This document shows positions 1 through 7,899 of a stretch of DNA of 44,844 nucleotides, in pieces. The position numbers and the translations under genes are program-made. The notes beneath the pieces were generated by a model. That model was given only the letters and a program-made list of their open reading frames with translations. It ran no database searches and had not been told where the DNA came from. Source of the stretch: Bacteroidales bacterium (lineage in GTDB: Bacteria > Bacteroidota > Bacteroidia > Bacteroidales > WCHB1-69). The stretch spans positions 1 to 44,844 of the forward strand of contig JAKSME010000004.1 in the NCBI GenBank assembly GCA_024400785.1. The letters are read 5' to 3'. Numbering within the stretch: position 1 is the first letter of the stretch; every line of letters starts with the position of its first letter.

Positions 1-115
1 CGGGGGGCAGGATGATGCCGGCAATCCACAGATAGATACTGGCGCGGTATTCGAGCAGAAGATAGATGAGCCCGACTACGAGGGCGGTAATGTCGAGGAG
101 GCTATTCCATTCCAT
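1..115 (-). CDS. pnuC: PnuC-type nicotinamide riboside transporter, N-terminus only (partial)
   Basis: The first 38 codons of a minus-strand gene are present and the rest lies beyond the window start. The translation begins MEWNSLLDITALVVGLIYLL and continues with a hydrophobic stretch ending GIILPP. This resembles the first membrane helices of PnuC transporters, which import nicotinamide riboside or a related vitamin B3 precursor across the inner membrane. It lies 45 bases downstream of tyrS on the same strand, so co-transcription is possible. No hairpin or riboswitch fits in the gap. The short fragment makes the family call moderate; another small membrane protein cannot be excluded. Confidence 0.6.
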   Translation of the reverse strand, partial: MEWNSLLDITALVVGLIYLLLEYRASIYLWIAGIILPP

Positions 116-160
116 GATTTAGGAAATTAGGTGTTTAACCGATTAACCGATTTAACCGAA

Positions 161-1447
161 CTACTGTACTCTCACAATGTGGTAATTCTTCTTGCCTTTT
201 TGAAGCAATAGGTATTTCCCGTTGATGAGCATATCTTCGGTAACGATGCATTGGTCATTCACTTTTGCCTTGTTGACCGAGATGCCGTTGCCTTTGAGTT
301 CGCGGCGGGCTTCACCCTTCGATGCCAACATTTGGGTGTGGTCGGTCAGCAGGTCCACGATGCTGATACCGGCATTGATGGTGTCGCGACTGATGTCGGT
401 TTGGGCTACGCCGTCGAAGATGGCCAGGAACATGTTTTCCGGCAGGGCGGCCAGACTTTCAGCGGTGCCCTTTCCGAAAAGGATTTCGGAAGCGTTGACA
501 GCAGCTTCGTAGTCGGCTTGGGAGTGAACGCGGACGGTAAGGTCCTTAGCCAGAGCTTTTTGCAGTATGCGGAGGTGTGGGGCGGCTTCGTGTTCCTTTT
601 CCATAGCCTCAATTTCTTCTTTGGAGTAGAGGGTGAAGATGCGGATGTATTTTTTGCTGTCTTCATCGCTGCAGTTGAGCCAGAATTGGTAGAAGGTGTA
701 GGGGCTGGTTCTTTCCGGGTCAAGCCAGATGTTGCCTTTTTCGGTTTTACCGAACTTTCCGCCGTCGGCCTTGGTGATGAGAGGGCAGGTGAGGGCAAAG
801 GCTTCGCCGTTGGTTTTGCGGCGGATGAGTTCGGTGCCGGTGGTAATGTTACCCCACTGGTCGGAACCGCCCATTTGCAGTTTGCAGTTGTAATTCTGGT
901 TCAGGAACATGAAGTCGTAACCTTGAACCAACTGGTATGAAAATTCGGTGAACGACATACCGTCTCCTTCACCGTTAAAGCGTTTTTTCACGGAGTCTTT
1001 CGCCATCATGTAGTTCACGGTGATGTGCTTGCCGATGTCGCGGATGAACTCGAGGAAGGTGAATTTGCTCATCCAGTCGTAGTTGTTTACCAGGATGGCG
1101 GCATTGGGTTCCTTGCTGTCGAAATCCAAGAACTTGGAGAGTTGTTTTTTGATGCCTTCTTGGTTGTGGCGGAGGGTGGCTTCATCCAACAGGTTGCGTT
1201 CTTGCGACTTGCCGGAGGGGTCGCCAATCATACCGGTAGCGCCGCCGAGCAGCACGATGGGGCGGTGGCCGCATTCTTGCAGATGTTTCAGCATCATCAC
1301 GCCCACCAGGTGGCCGATGTGCAGTGAATCTGCCGTCGGATCGATGCCCACATACGCGGTGGTCATCTCCTTTTGCAGTTGTTCTTCCGTCCCGGGCATC
1401 ATATCATGAATCATGCCACGCCATTTCAATTCTTCAATAAAATTCAT
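161..1447 (-). CDS. tyrS: Tyrosyl-tRNA synthetase
   Basis: Class I aminoacyl-tRNA synthetase that charges tRNA-Tyr with tyrosine in the cytoplasm. The HIGH signature is intact at residues 43-46 and the KMSKS-equivalent KFGKT lies near residue 232. The GGSDQWGN motif of the tyrosine/ATP pocket is present. The last 65 residues form an S4-like RNA-binding domain. Length is 428 residues, normal for bacterial TyrRS. An in-frame ATG at 1498 would add 17 residues (MWSRIRKV...), but the -7 element at 1513-1520 would leave almost no leader for it, and MNFIEEL at 1447 matches the usual family N-terminus. pnuC follows downstream. Confidence 0.95.
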   Translation of the reverse strand: MNFIEELKWRGMIHDMMPGTEEQLQKEMTTAYVGIDPTADSLHIGHLVGVMMLKHLQECGHRPIVLLGGATGMIGDPSGKSQERNLLDEATLRHNQEGIKKQLSKFLDFDSKEPNAAILVNNYDWMSKFTFLEFIRDIGKHITVNYMMAKDSVKKRFNGEGDGMSFTEFSYQLVQGYDFMFLNQNYNCKLQMGGSDQWGNITTGTELIRRKTNGEAFALTCPLITKADGGKFGKTEKGNIWLDPERTSPYTFYQFWLNCSDEDSKKYIRIFTLYSKEEIEAMEKEHEAAPHLRILQKALAKDLTVRVHSQADYEAAVNASEILFGKGTAESLAALPENMFLAIFDGVAQTDISRDTINAGISIVDLLTDHTQMLASKGEARRELKGNGISVNKAKVNDQCIVTEDMLINGKYLLLQKGKKNYHIVRVQ

Positions 1448-1512
1448 CTTATTATCTAATTTATTCTTACTAAGTACTTTACGAATGCGACTCCACAAAA
1501 GGAAACGCGCGG

Positions 1513-1520
1513 CAAAAATA
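1513..1520 (-). promoter_or_regulatory. Bacteroidota -7 promoter element of tyrS
   Basis: Read on the minus strand this is TATTTTTG, matching the Bacteroidota sigma-ABfr -7 consensus TAnnTTTG. Initiation would fall near 1507, about 60 bases before the chosen tyrS start. No convincing -33 TTTG element was identified. Confidence 0.5.
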
Positions 1521-1570
1521 CGATTTTTCGTGGAAAAGTGAAAAGGTTGAAACCGTTAATGTGCTACAAT

Positions 1571-1595
1571 AAAAAAGCCCCACTTTCATGGGGCT
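1571..1595 (-). terminator. Rho-independent terminator of hup
   Basis: On the minus strand AGCCCC, an 8-base loop and GGGGCT form a perfect stem (1576-1581 with 1590-1595). It is followed by a run of six T (1571-1576 complement). It sits 25 bases after the hup stop and separates hup from tyrS. Confidence 0.85.
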
Positions 1596-1620
1596 CTGCA
1601 TTGCTAAAGTGCAATACTGC

Positions 1621-1884
1621 TTATTTTGCCATTTCAGCACCAGCTTTGAACTTAACAACCTTCTTTGCCGGGATGGTCATCGTTTCACCGGTTTTCGGGT
1701 TGCGGCCTTGTCTTGCGCTACGTTCTGAAACTGAAAAAGTGCCAAAACCAACGAGGGCAACTTTGCCACCGTTTTTCAAAGTTTCATTGGTGGTAGCCAT
1801 GAAAGCTTCGAGGGCGTTTTTAGCATCAGTTTTTTTCAAACCGGCTTTTGCAGCGATTGCATCAATTAATTCACTCTTGTTCAT
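1621..1884 (-). CDS. hup: HU family DNA-binding protein
   Basis: An 87-residue histone-like protein that bends and compacts DNA as a dimer. It begins MNKSELIDAIAAKAGL, the standard HU helix 1. It carries the VGFGTF turn and the GRNPKTGE beta-arm motif that inserts into the minor groove, followed by KVVKFKAG. Length and motifs match HU (about 90 residues). It has its own TAnnTTTG promoter (1927-1934) and terminator (1571-1595), so it is most likely monocistronic. HU and IHF subunits are hard to separate by eye, so the symbol is generic. Confidence 0.93.
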   Translation of the reverse strand: MNKSELIDAIAAKAGLKKTDAKNALEAFMATTNETLKNGGKVALVGFGTFSVSERSARQGRNPKTGETMTIPAKKVVKFKAGAEMAK

Positions 1885-1926
1885 TTTAATAAATTTAAAT
1901 GGTTAATATATTAACTTTTAGCAGCG

Positions 1927-1934
1927 CAAATATA
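1927..1934 (-). promoter_or_regulatory. Bacteroidota -7 promoter element of hup
   Basis: Minus-strand TATATTTG matches TAnnTTTG and lies 43 bases upstream of the hup start in an AT-rich region that carries no gene (1885-2030). Confidence 0.55.
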
Positions 1935-2030
1935 ATAGTAATTTTGATATTTTCCTTGTTTTTTTGTTTTTTTTTCAAAAGAAATTAAAAATATTTTAAC
2001 TACAAATCATAACTTATTGATAATCAATAT

Positions 2031-2984
2031 TTAATGCGCCACTAATGTGTAATTTTCTGGGTGAAATCCTCTTAAAAAATCGGATATTTTTAGTTTTGTC
2101 TTTCCCTGCCATTGTAGAGTTTTGACAGAAAGGGCACCATCTTTTGCAAAAATATGGAAAGAATTGGGAAGTTCTATTTCAATAGTACCCGGTTGTCTTT
2201 CAACACTTAACGGCAAAACTTCGGCTTCGAAAATTTTGACGAATTCTTCTTGTCCTTTATGGTTGGTGATGAAAAAACCAGCCCCCGGAACAGGGGAGAG
2301 GCCTCTGATTTTGTTAAAAATTTGTTTAGCGGAATTTTCCCAATGGATGAAAGTGTCTTCTTTGTAAATTTTGGGAGCGGGTTTGAGTTCGTCAACGGGG
2401 ATGTCTTCTTGTTTGCGGACGGTCACCGTTCCCGCCTCAATATTATCGAGGGTGCGAACGGCCAGTTCCGCCCCGCACACCATCAGTCGGTCGTACAGTT
2501 CGCCGGTGGTTTCGTTGGGACCGATTTCCACTTCCGTGGCATCGATGATGTCGCCGGTGTCGATTTGCTGATTGAGGAAGAAGGTGGTGACGCCGGTTTT
2601 GTTTTCTCCGTTCATAACGGCCCAATGGATGGGGGCCGCACCTCGGTAGTTGGGCAGCAAAGCCGCGTGTACGTTGAAGGTTCCGCGTGGCGGCATGGCA
2701 TAAACCACTTCGGGCAGCATGCGAAATGCCACCACCACAAAGATGTCGGCGCCGATGGCTCGCAACTCAGAAAGAAAGTCTTCGTTTTTCAACTTTTCTG
2801 GCTGTAGGACGCGCAAACCGTGTTCTACAGCATACTCTTTCACCGCCGACGGCTTCATCTTCAGTCCGCGGCCGGCCGGCTTGTCGGGCGCTGTAATCAC
2901 GGCCAATACTTCATGTTTCGATTTGCAAATTGCATCCAACGAGCCCACGGCAAACTCCGGGGTCCCCATAAATACTACCTTCAT
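2031..2984 (-). CDS. fmt: Methionyl-tRNA formyltransferase
   Basis: Transfers a formyl group from 10-formyltetrahydrofolate to initiator Met-tRNA. The start MKVVFMGTPEFAV is the classic Fmt N-terminus. The active-site segment FNVHAALLPNYRGAAPI (catalytic Asn and His) and the QIDTGDII segment (catalytic Asp) are present. The C-terminal OB-like domain with GLSPVPGAG follows. The 317 residues match the family. It is the last gene of a TPR protein-ribH-fmt run on the minus strand, 60 bases after ribH. No clear terminator is visible in 1885-2030. Confidence 0.96.
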   Translation of the reverse strand: MKVVFMGTPEFAVGSLDAICKSKHEVLAVITAPDKPAGRGLKMKPSAVKEYAVEHGLRVLQPEKLKNEDFLSELRAIGADIFVVVAFRMLPEVVYAMPPRGTFNVHAALLPNYRGAAPIHWAVMNGENKTGVTTFFLNQQIDTGDIIDATEVEIGPNETTGELYDRLMVCGAELAVRTLDNIEAGTVTVRKQEDIPVDELKPAPKIYKEDTFIHWENSAKQIFNKIRGLSPVPGAGFFITNHKGQEEFVKIFEAEVLPLSVERQPGTIEIELPNSFHIFAKDGALSVKTLQWQGKTKLKISDFLRGFHPENYTLVAH

Positions 2985-3044
2985 ATTAAGTATGTGTTAG
3001 TTCTTACTTTCAACTTTCCTTCATCCCATCACACCTTCGTCCAT

Positions 3045-3560
3045 TTACCCATTCACCTTTTCCCCCGTCTTCGAGTACATCTTTTTGTGGGTGTGGAGCA
3101 TTTGGAGGCAGGAAGCGGCGGCTTCCACACCTTTGTTGCCGTGTTTTCCGCCGGAGCGGTCGGCGGCCTGTTCCGCAGTGTCGCAGGTGAGTACGCCGAA
3201 AATCACGGGGATGGTGTATTCGATGCCGACCTTGGCGATGCCGTTGGCTACCGCTTGGGCAATGAACTCAAAGTGGCGCGTTTCACCTTGGATGATGCAG
3301 CCGAGGCAGATTACTGCGTCGATGTCTTCGTTGGCATCCAGCAGCATGGCGGCGGCGCTTGGCAATTCGAAACTGCCGGGGACATGGTAAACGAGAGTGT
3401 TGCCCTTCGGCACGCCCGCCTCCCAAAGCGTATTCAACGCACCTTCTTTCAGTGCACCGGTAACGGCATCGTTCCACATACTAACAATAATGCCAATTTT
3501 GAAATTGGCATTATCGGTATTGGGAACAAATATGTTAGAAAGATTTTTCTTCTTTTCCAT
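3045..3560 (-). CDS. ribH: 6,7-dimethyl-8-ribityllumazine synthase
   Basis: Condenses 5-amino-6-ribitylamino-uracil with 3,4-dihydroxybutanone phosphate in riboflavin synthesis. Seen in the protein are VPGSFELP (substrate-binding loop), a CLGCIIQGETRHFEF segment with the catalytic His, PVIFGVLT, and an AADRSGG phosphate-binding segment near the C-terminus. It has 171 residues, slightly longer than typical (about 155) because of an N-terminal extension rich in Lys. Its ATG overlaps the stop codon of the upstream TPR gene by one base, which indicates translational coupling. Confidence 0.95.
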   Translation of the reverse strand: MEKKKNLSNIFVPNTDNANFKIGIIVSMWNDAVTGALKEGALNTLWEAGVPKGNTLVYHVPGSFELPSAAAMLLDANEDIDAVICLGCIIQGETRHFEFIAQAVANGIAKVGIEYTIPVIFGVLTCDTAEQAADRSGGKHGNKGVEAAASCLQMLHTHKKMYSKTGEKVNG

Positions 3561-4336
3561 TATTTTCCAGCTTTGATTTTGGCACGTTCATAATATTTGG
3601 CTACGCCCATGCCTTGGTATCTTTCGTAGTAGTTTTCTTTGATGGTGTTGTAATTGTCGTAAGCGGCGCTCCAGTTTCCTTCGCGTTCGCAGAGCATGCC
3701 CATTTTCCACAATGCGATAGGAGCAACGAAATCGGTTTCGCCCTTGATGGCTTTTTCGTAATATTTCTTTGCATTGTCAACTTCGCCCTTGTCATCATAA
3801 AGGTCACCGATTAACATTTGTGATTCGTACCAAAGATAATCGTCACGTTTTTTCATCTGGAGGAGGAGGTCCAAAGCGTCATCATTCTGACCCATGTTCA
3901 TGTAGCAGAGAGCTGCATAATATTTGAGACTGAATTTGGCAGCGCGGGCGGTTTTCAAACCGGGATGGTCGTAAGATTCGATAACGGAGAGGAAACCTTC
4001 CATGTCTTTGTTGCCGTCGAGGGCGGCTTTCAAGGTGGCGGTGTCCGTGCTGAGCGTTCCGTTTTGAACTGCGCTGGCGATGGCGGGCTGAGCGGCTTCC
4101 GCTGCTTGACCGTTCCATTTGGGAGCTAAAACTTTGAAATAAACTACGGCGAGGATGGCTACAATCAGAATACCGATACCGATGCCGTTGAACACTCTTT
4201 CGTTTTCGCTATAAAATCTAGCAAGTTTACCTTTTTCACCATTGGTGTCGCCTAATTTGTCAGAATGTGCATTGTGTTTTGCATTTCCTGCAACGCCAGT
4301 ATCTTTCAAATCGCCTAATTTTTCAGTGTTTGCCAT
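3560..4336 (-). CDS. Single-pass membrane TPR protein
   Basis: A 258-residue protein with a charged cytoplasmic N-terminus (about residues 1-46) and one membrane helix (about 48-68, GIGIGILIVAILAVVYFK). The C-terminal half has tetratricopeptide-like repeats, for example YYAALCYMNMGQNDDALDLL and LIGDLYDDKGEVDNAKKYYE. The topology resembles YfgM-like ancillary proteins, in which the TPRs face the periplasm and bind other proteins; that comparison is inference. It is the first gene of the operon with ribH and fmt and has a TAnnTTTG element 28 bases upstream. No enzymatic motif is visible. Confidence 0.75.
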   Translation of the reverse strand: MANTEKLGDLKDTGVAGNAKHNAHSDKLGDTNGEKGKLARFYSENERVFNGIGIGILIVAILAVVYFKVLAPKWNGQAAEAAQPAIASAVQNGTLSTDTATLKAALDGNKDMEGFLSVIESYDHPGLKTARAAKFSLKYYAALCYMNMGQNDDALDLLLQMKKRDDYLWYESQMLIGDLYDDKGEVDNAKKYYEKAIKGETDFVAPIALWKMGMLCEREGNWSAAYDNYNTIKENYYERYQGMGVAKYYERAKIKAGK

Positions 4337-4364
4337 TTTTATTTCATTTTATAAATTAAGGCCG

Positions 4365-4372
4365 CAAATTTA
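4365..4372 (-). promoter_or_regulatory. Bacteroidota -7 promoter element of the TPR-ribH-fmt operon
   Basis: Minus-strand TAAATTTG matches TAnnTTTG and lies just upstream of the TPR gene start. It is placed after the tRNA-Gln terminator, so the operon would start independently of the tRNA. Confidence 0.5.
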
Positions 4373-4441
4373 CAAGTTTTTTTTCATTGTATAACATTTT
4401 ACATAAAATTATTTCCAAAGCCCTGTTTTGCTGCCGAAAAT

Positions 4442-4469
4442 AAAAAAAGGTCCGTGTTTCCACGAACCT
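4442..4469 (-). terminator. Rho-independent terminator of tRNA-Gln
   Basis: On the minus strand AGGTTCGTG, a GAAA tetraloop and CACGGACCT form a nine-pair stem (one G-T pair), followed by seven T. It begins directly after the tRNA 3' end. Confidence 0.9.
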
Positions 4470-4470
4470 C

Positions 4471-4544
4471 TGGTTGGGCGTGAAGGACTCGAACCTTCAA
4501 TGACAGGACCAGAATCTGTAGTGTTGCCATTACACCAACGCCCA
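4471..4544 (-). tRNA. tRNA-Gln (anticodon CUG)
   Basis: A full cloverleaf folds on the minus strand with a genome-encoded CCA (4471-4473). The acceptor stem is TGGGCGT with ACGCCCA, starting with the weak U1-A72 pair typical of tRNA-Gln. The D-arm is GTGT/ACAC with GG in the loop. The T-arm is GAAGG-TTCGAGT-CCTTC. The anticodon loop TTCTGGT reads CUG at positions 34-36. The closing pair of the anticodon stem is A31-C39, a mismatch. A strong terminator follows and a TAnnTTTG element precedes it. Confidence 0.95.
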
Positions 4545-4585
4545 ATGCTTTTAATGAAGCTTGCTTACGCACTTTCATCAGCGCG

Positions 4586-4593
4586 CAAAAATA
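4586..4593 (-). promoter_or_regulatory. Bacteroidota -7 promoter element of tRNA-Gln
   Basis: Minus-strand TATTTTTG matches TAnnTTTG and lies 42 bases upstream of the mature tRNA 5' end, leaving a short leader for RNase P removal. Confidence 0.55.
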
Positions 4594-4729
4594 CATTTTT
4601 TTTTATTTTATTGAATTATTTTGGTGAAATATTTTTTAATCCATTGGTAATTAATAATTTATAATTTATTTCAGTGCGAATATTGCCAATATTTTTTATT
4701 GAAAATTTTTCTTTTTTTAATTAAAATCG

Positions 4730-4737
4730 TACTTTTG
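4730..4737 (+). promoter_or_regulatory. Bacteroidota -7 promoter element of the bifunctional nuclease operon
   Basis: TACTTTTG matches TAnnTTTG, 22 bases before the ATG at 4760. Together with the tRNA-Gln promoter it makes 4545-4759 a divergent promoter region with no gene. Confidence 0.6.
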
Positions 4738-4759
4738 CACCCTAAAAAAGCGCAAAACA

Positions 4760-5401
4760 ATGGAAATAGAACTCGAACTCGCCAATAAGGATTCCCCAAC
4801 CTTGCAAGGCGATGCGTTTACGTTGATTCTAAATGAAAAAAATGGAAACCGCTTTATCCCAGTGATTATCGGCATCGCTGAAGCGAAGTACATCATTATG
4901 GAGTATAATAAAATTCAGGTGAAGCGCCCACTGCCTTATGATTTGATTATGCAGTTGTTGGAACAGAACGATGCTGAAATTGTCAAAATCCGGGTGCGCG
5001 ATGTCCAAGACGGAATCTATTTCGTGAGTGTTTACTATCGGTGTGACGAAAAAATGTGGGAGCTCGACGCCCGTCTTTCCGATGCGCTGGTGCTTTCTCT
5101 CAAAACGCAAATTCCGGTGGTCATTCCTGCCGAAATTTTTGAAAGGGTTTGTTACGCCGAAACAGGAAAGTCGAAACAACGCGAACTTCCCGCCGCCGTC
5201 CGTGATTTCTGGAACAAGAGCGAGGAGAATGATGATGCCGAGGTCGACTTTTTCGAAGTAGGGGACGGAAAAGTCCCGTTGGACTTGAAAAAGGCCACAG
5301 CCGAGCAACTTCAAGAGCTGCTTCAAGAGGCGTTGGAAAAAGAAAATTACGAACTTGCGGCGGATATCGATGCCGAATTAAACTCGCGTAAACATGAATA
5401 A
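4760..5401 (+). CDS. Bifunctional nuclease family (DUF151/BFN) protein with C-terminal UVR motif
   Basis: A 213-residue protein. Residues 1-135 form a bifunctional nuclease domain (FIPVIIGIAEAKYI and the LSDALVLSLKTQIPV helix are typical). Family members have reported RNase and DNase activity, but the natural substrate is uncertain. Residues 180-210 contain a UvrB/UvrC-type helical hairpin (EQLQELLQEALEKENYELAA), which in other proteins mediates protein contacts. This two-part architecture is common in Bacteroidota. It starts 22 bases after a TAnnTTTG element and overlaps the next gene by 8 bases, so it heads an operon with the RseC-like and M16 genes. Confidence 0.85.
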   Translation: MEIELELANKDSPTLQGDAFTLILNEKNGNRFIPVIIGIAEAKYIIMEYNKIQVKRPLPYDLIMQLLEQNDAEIVKIRVRDVQDGIYFVSVYYRCDEKMWELDARLSDALVLSLKTQIPVVIPAEIFERVCYAETGKSKQRELPAAVRDFWNKSEENDDAEVDFFEVGDGKVPLDLKKATAEQLQELLQEALEKENYELAADIDAELNSRKHE

Positions 5402-5822
5402 TAGCGAAGTAAGTCACGAAGCCATCGTGCAATCTGTTGATGGAATAGATGTTACGGTAAAAATGACCGTAAGTTCTGCTTGTGCCGCCTGCCATGCGAA
5501 AGGGCTGTGCGGCGTTTCCGAGAGCGAGGAGAAACTGGTGGTAGCGAAAAATTTCAGCGCGGCACAGTTTGCCACTGGCGAGAAAGTGCGTGTGGAACTC
5601 CGTCAAACCCTTGCCGTAAAAGCAGTGATTATCTGTTACTTGCTCCCACTCGTGGTTCTTCTTGTCGCGTTCTTCCTCATGTATTTGGTTTGCTCCATCG
5701 AATGGCTAAACGTATTGGCTGCCCTTTCCGCCACCGCACTGTATTTCTTCTTCGTTTGGCTTTTTCATGAAAAAATTGAAAAAAATGTCACTTTTATTGT
5801 CTCAAAAATCCCACAAATCTGA
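5394..5822 (+). CDS. RseC/MucC-like SoxR-reducing-system protein
   Basis: A 142-residue inner-membrane protein. The N-terminal soluble part has a Cys cluster (CAACHAKGLC, near residues 30-39) of the kind thought to bind a metal or FeS cluster. Two membrane helices follow (about residues 78-100 and 104-124). RseC proteins act with Rnf-type electron transport in SoxR reduction or envelope-stress signalling in Proteobacteria; the role in Bacteroidota is inferred. In many Bacteroidota the gene sits beside rnfB, but no rnf genes are here. It overlaps the upstream gene by 8 bases and the M16 gene starts 5 bases after it. Confidence 0.8.
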   Translation: MNNSEVSHEAIVQSVDGIDVTVKMTVSSACAACHAKGLCGVSESEEKLVVAKNFSAAQFATGEKVRVELRQTLAVKAVIICYLLPLVVLLVAFFLMYLVCSIEWLNVLAALSATALYFFFVWLFHEKIEKNVTFIVSKIPQI

Positions 5823-5827
5823 TTCCT

Positions 5828-7069
5828 ATGTCTATACCTTTCAAACGACACACTCTCGCTAACGGCTTGACGGTGATTGTGCATGAGGACTTTACAACGC
5901 AACTCGCCGCTTGCAACGTCCTTTACAAGGTCGGCTCCCGCGACGAAAATCCCAATCAAACAGGACTGGCACATCTGATGGAGCATTACATGTTCTGCGG
6001 CTCCAAACACATTCCCGATTACGATACACCGTTGCAAAAGGTCGGTGCCATCAACAATGCTTATACTTCTCAAGACCATACACAATATTATATAGTGCTC
6101 CCGGCACAGAATCTGGAAACCGCCCTCTGGATTGAGTCAGACCGCATGCTCGAACTGGCTTTCGACCAGCAGGGGCTGGATACCCAGAAACACGTTGTGA
6201 TTGAGGAATTTAAGGAGGTTTGTCTCAATCAACCCTTTGGCGATTTGTGGTCATCCTTCAGTAATTTCGTCTATAAGAAATTTCCATATAAATGGATGCC
6301 GATAGGAAAGAAAATTTCTCATATAGAGGAAGTTACGATGGATACCATAAAAAATTTCTATTACCGGTTTTATCGTCCGAACAATGCAGTGTTGGTGATT
6401 GGGGGCCCGGTTCATTTCGAAGAGGTTGTTCCATTGGTGGAAAAGTGGTTCGGCGACATCCCAGCCGGCCCCGCTCTGGAAAAAAACTATCCCTCCGAAC
6501 CCGCTCAACGCGCCGCCCGTCAGAAAACTCTCTCTCGCACCGCTCCGTACAGCATGCTCCTGAAAGGATGGAAGATGCCCAACCGCCTCCACCCCGACTT
6601 TTACGCGTATGATCTTATCTCCGACCTCTTCGGAAATACACAGTCCGCCTACCTAAACAAAAAGTTTGTCATCGACAACCACTTGTTTACCGACATCTCC
6701 ATGTCGATTTCCGGTACCGCCGGACCGGGCATTTTGGCCATCGTCGCCCGCCCCGCCGAAGGTGTCGACATCCACGAAGCTGACAAAATGCTCAACAACT
6801 TCCTTTATCAAGATTTCCAATTCGGCAGCACTTTTGAGCATGACTTGCAGAAAGTGAAGAACAAAAATGAGTCATACCTGCTGAATAACGAAATCAAACT
6901 CGACAGCCGCACCTCCATTTTGGCGGTGGAAGAGTCCATCAGCAAGGTGGAAGATTTTGAAAATGACATCCAGGCCTACCGCGATGTCACCCCCGATAAA
7001 ATTCGCGCCCTTTTCACTCAGGTCATTTCTCCCAAAAAGGAAAACACACTTTTTTATTTAGCTGACTAA
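5828..7069 (+). CDS. M16 family zinc metallopeptidase
   Basis: A 413-residue single-unit M16 (insulinase/pitrilysin-like) protein. The inverted zinc motif HLMEH is intact at residues 49-53, and the downstream ligand region VVIEEFKEV lies about 75 residues later (near 123-131), as expected for an active subunit. No signal peptide is apparent, so a cytoplasmic location is likely unless it is exported in another way. It is the last gene of the 4760-7069 operon. The hydrogenase-module promoter follows at 7087. A second, divergent M16 gene lies at 23636-24865. Confidence 0.9.
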   Translation: MSIPFKRHTLANGLTVIVHEDFTTQLAACNVLYKVGSRDENPNQTGLAHLMEHYMFCGSKHIPDYDTPLQKVGAINNAYTSQDHTQYYIVLPAQNLETALWIESDRMLELAFDQQGLDTQKHVVIEEFKEVCLNQPFGDLWSSFSNFVYKKFPYKWMPIGKKISHIEEVTMDTIKNFYYRFYRPNNAVLVIGGPVHFEEVVPLVEKWFGDIPAGPALEKNYPSEPAQRAARQKTLSRTAPYSMLLKGWKMPNRLHPDFYAYDLISDLFGNTQSAYLNKKFVIDNHLFTDISMSISGTAGPGILAIVARPAEGVDIHEADKMLNNFLYQDFQFGSTFEHDLQKVKNKNESYLLNNEIKLDSRTSILAVEESISKVEDFENDIQAYRDVTPDKIRALFTQVISPKKENTLFYLAD

Positions 7070-7086
7070 GCTATTAAAATATTGAC

Positions 7087-7094
7087 TATATTTG
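7087..7094 (+). promoter_or_regulatory. Bacteroidota -7 promoter element of the DRTGG-GHKL-hydrogenase operon
   Basis: TATATTTG matches TAnnTTTG, 34 bases before the ATG at 7129. It suggests the hydrogenase module is transcribed separately from the M16 operon, although no terminator is seen in the 59-base gap. Confidence 0.55.
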
Positions 7095-7128
7095 CCCACT
7101 TTTTTAGATAATTTATTTTTTTAATACA

Positions 7129-7476
7129 ATGAAAATTCAGGAAGTACTATCTTTGATTTCAGGTACTGTCGTTGAAGGCGAGGCATTCTCCGACAGGGAA
7201 GTTGATTGCGCCTTTGCCTCGGATCTGATGAGCGACGTGTTAACCCTTCGCACCGACAAAGCTGTGATGCTGATTACGGGTTTGTGCAATATGCAGACGA
7301 TTCGCACATGCGAAATATCTGATATTAAGGTGGTTGTATTCGTCCGTGGCAAAAAAGCCACCGACGAGATGAAGGAATTGGCCGAAGATAACGACATGGT
7401 GCTCATCTCCACGGACTTTTCTTTATACAGCACTTCGGGCATTTTGTTTGGCGCCAACTTGCCCAATGTCTATTAA
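7129..7476 (+). CDS. DRTGG-domain-like small regulatory protein
   Basis: A 115-residue soluble protein with alternating hydrophobic strands and Gly turns (IKVVVFVRGKKATDEM near residues 66-81, SGILFGANLP at the end). The fold pattern and gene context match stand-alone DRTGG domain proteins found beside GHKL ATPases and [FeFe] hydrogenases in Clostridia and other anaerobes. DRTGG domains are ligand-binding or regulatory modules also found in phosphotransacetylases and in CBS/HPr-kinase-like proteins; no ligand is known here. It is the first gene of a three-gene module, with gaps of 11 bases and 1 base to the next two genes. Confidence 0.6.
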   Translation: MKIQEVLSLISGTVVEGEAFSDREVDCAFASDLMSDVLTLRTDKAVMLITGLCNMQTIRTCEISDIKVVVFVRGKKATDEMKELAEDNDMVLISTDFSLYSTSGILFGANLPNVY

Positions 7477-7487
7477 AATTAATAATC

Positions 7488-7898
7488 ATGCATTTTGAAT
7501 ATCAGGTGGAAGGCGGCGACTTTTCCAACGCCGGAACAACTTCCAGTGTAGTTAAAAAAATGATGAAGCAACTCGGTGTCGACTCCGCTATTGTGAAACG
7601 CACCGTTGTGGCGCTCTATGAGGCCGAAGTCAACATTGTGGCACACGCCTACCGCGGTACCATTTTCGTTGACCTTGATGACACTTGCGTCAAAATCAAA
7701 TTAGAAGATGAAGGCCCCGGCATTCCCGACATCGAGCAAGCTATGCAGATGGGCTTCTCTACCGCCTCTCCGGAAGTCCGTGAAATGGGCTTCGGCGCCG
7801 GCATGGGCCTTCCCAATATGAAAAGCAATTCCGACAAACTGTCGGTGACCTCTGTTGTCGGCAAAGGTACTACAGTAGAAATTACCAATTTCTTCTAA
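7488..7898 (+). CDS. RsbW/SpoIIAB-like GHKL ATP-binding protein (anti-sigma-type kinase)
   Basis: A 136-residue stand-alone HATPase domain. The N-box has E45, N49 and H53 (YEAEVNIVAHA), the G1 box is DEGPG at 74-78, the G2 box is GFGAGMGL at 101-108, and a GKGTTVEI strand closes the fold. All ATP-binding motifs are intact. Such proteins are Ser kinases that bind sigma factors or anti-sigma antagonists in partner switching; the target here is unknown. It ends 1 base before the hydrogenase gene, which suggests a shared complex or a signalling route in which the hydrogenase is the sensor and this ATPase the output. That coupling is inference. Confidence 0.8.
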   Translation: MHFEYQVEGGDFSNAGTTSSVVKKMMKQLGVDSAIVKRTVVALYEAEVNIVAHAYRGTIFVDLDDTCVKIKLEDEGPGIPDIEQAMQMGFSTASPEVREMGFGAGMGLPNMKSNSDKLSVTSVVGKGTTVEITNFF

Positions 7899-7899
7899 T

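Noticed and set aside
116-160. Riboswitch or repeat element upstream of pnuC
   Set aside because: Short TTAACCGAT-type repeats are visible, but the 45-base gap is too small for a known riboswitch and shows no stable fold.
251-940. Plus-strand open frame of 229 codons opposite tyrS
   Set aside because: It is fully antisense to tyrS, which has intact catalytic motifs; the plus frame shows no family signature.
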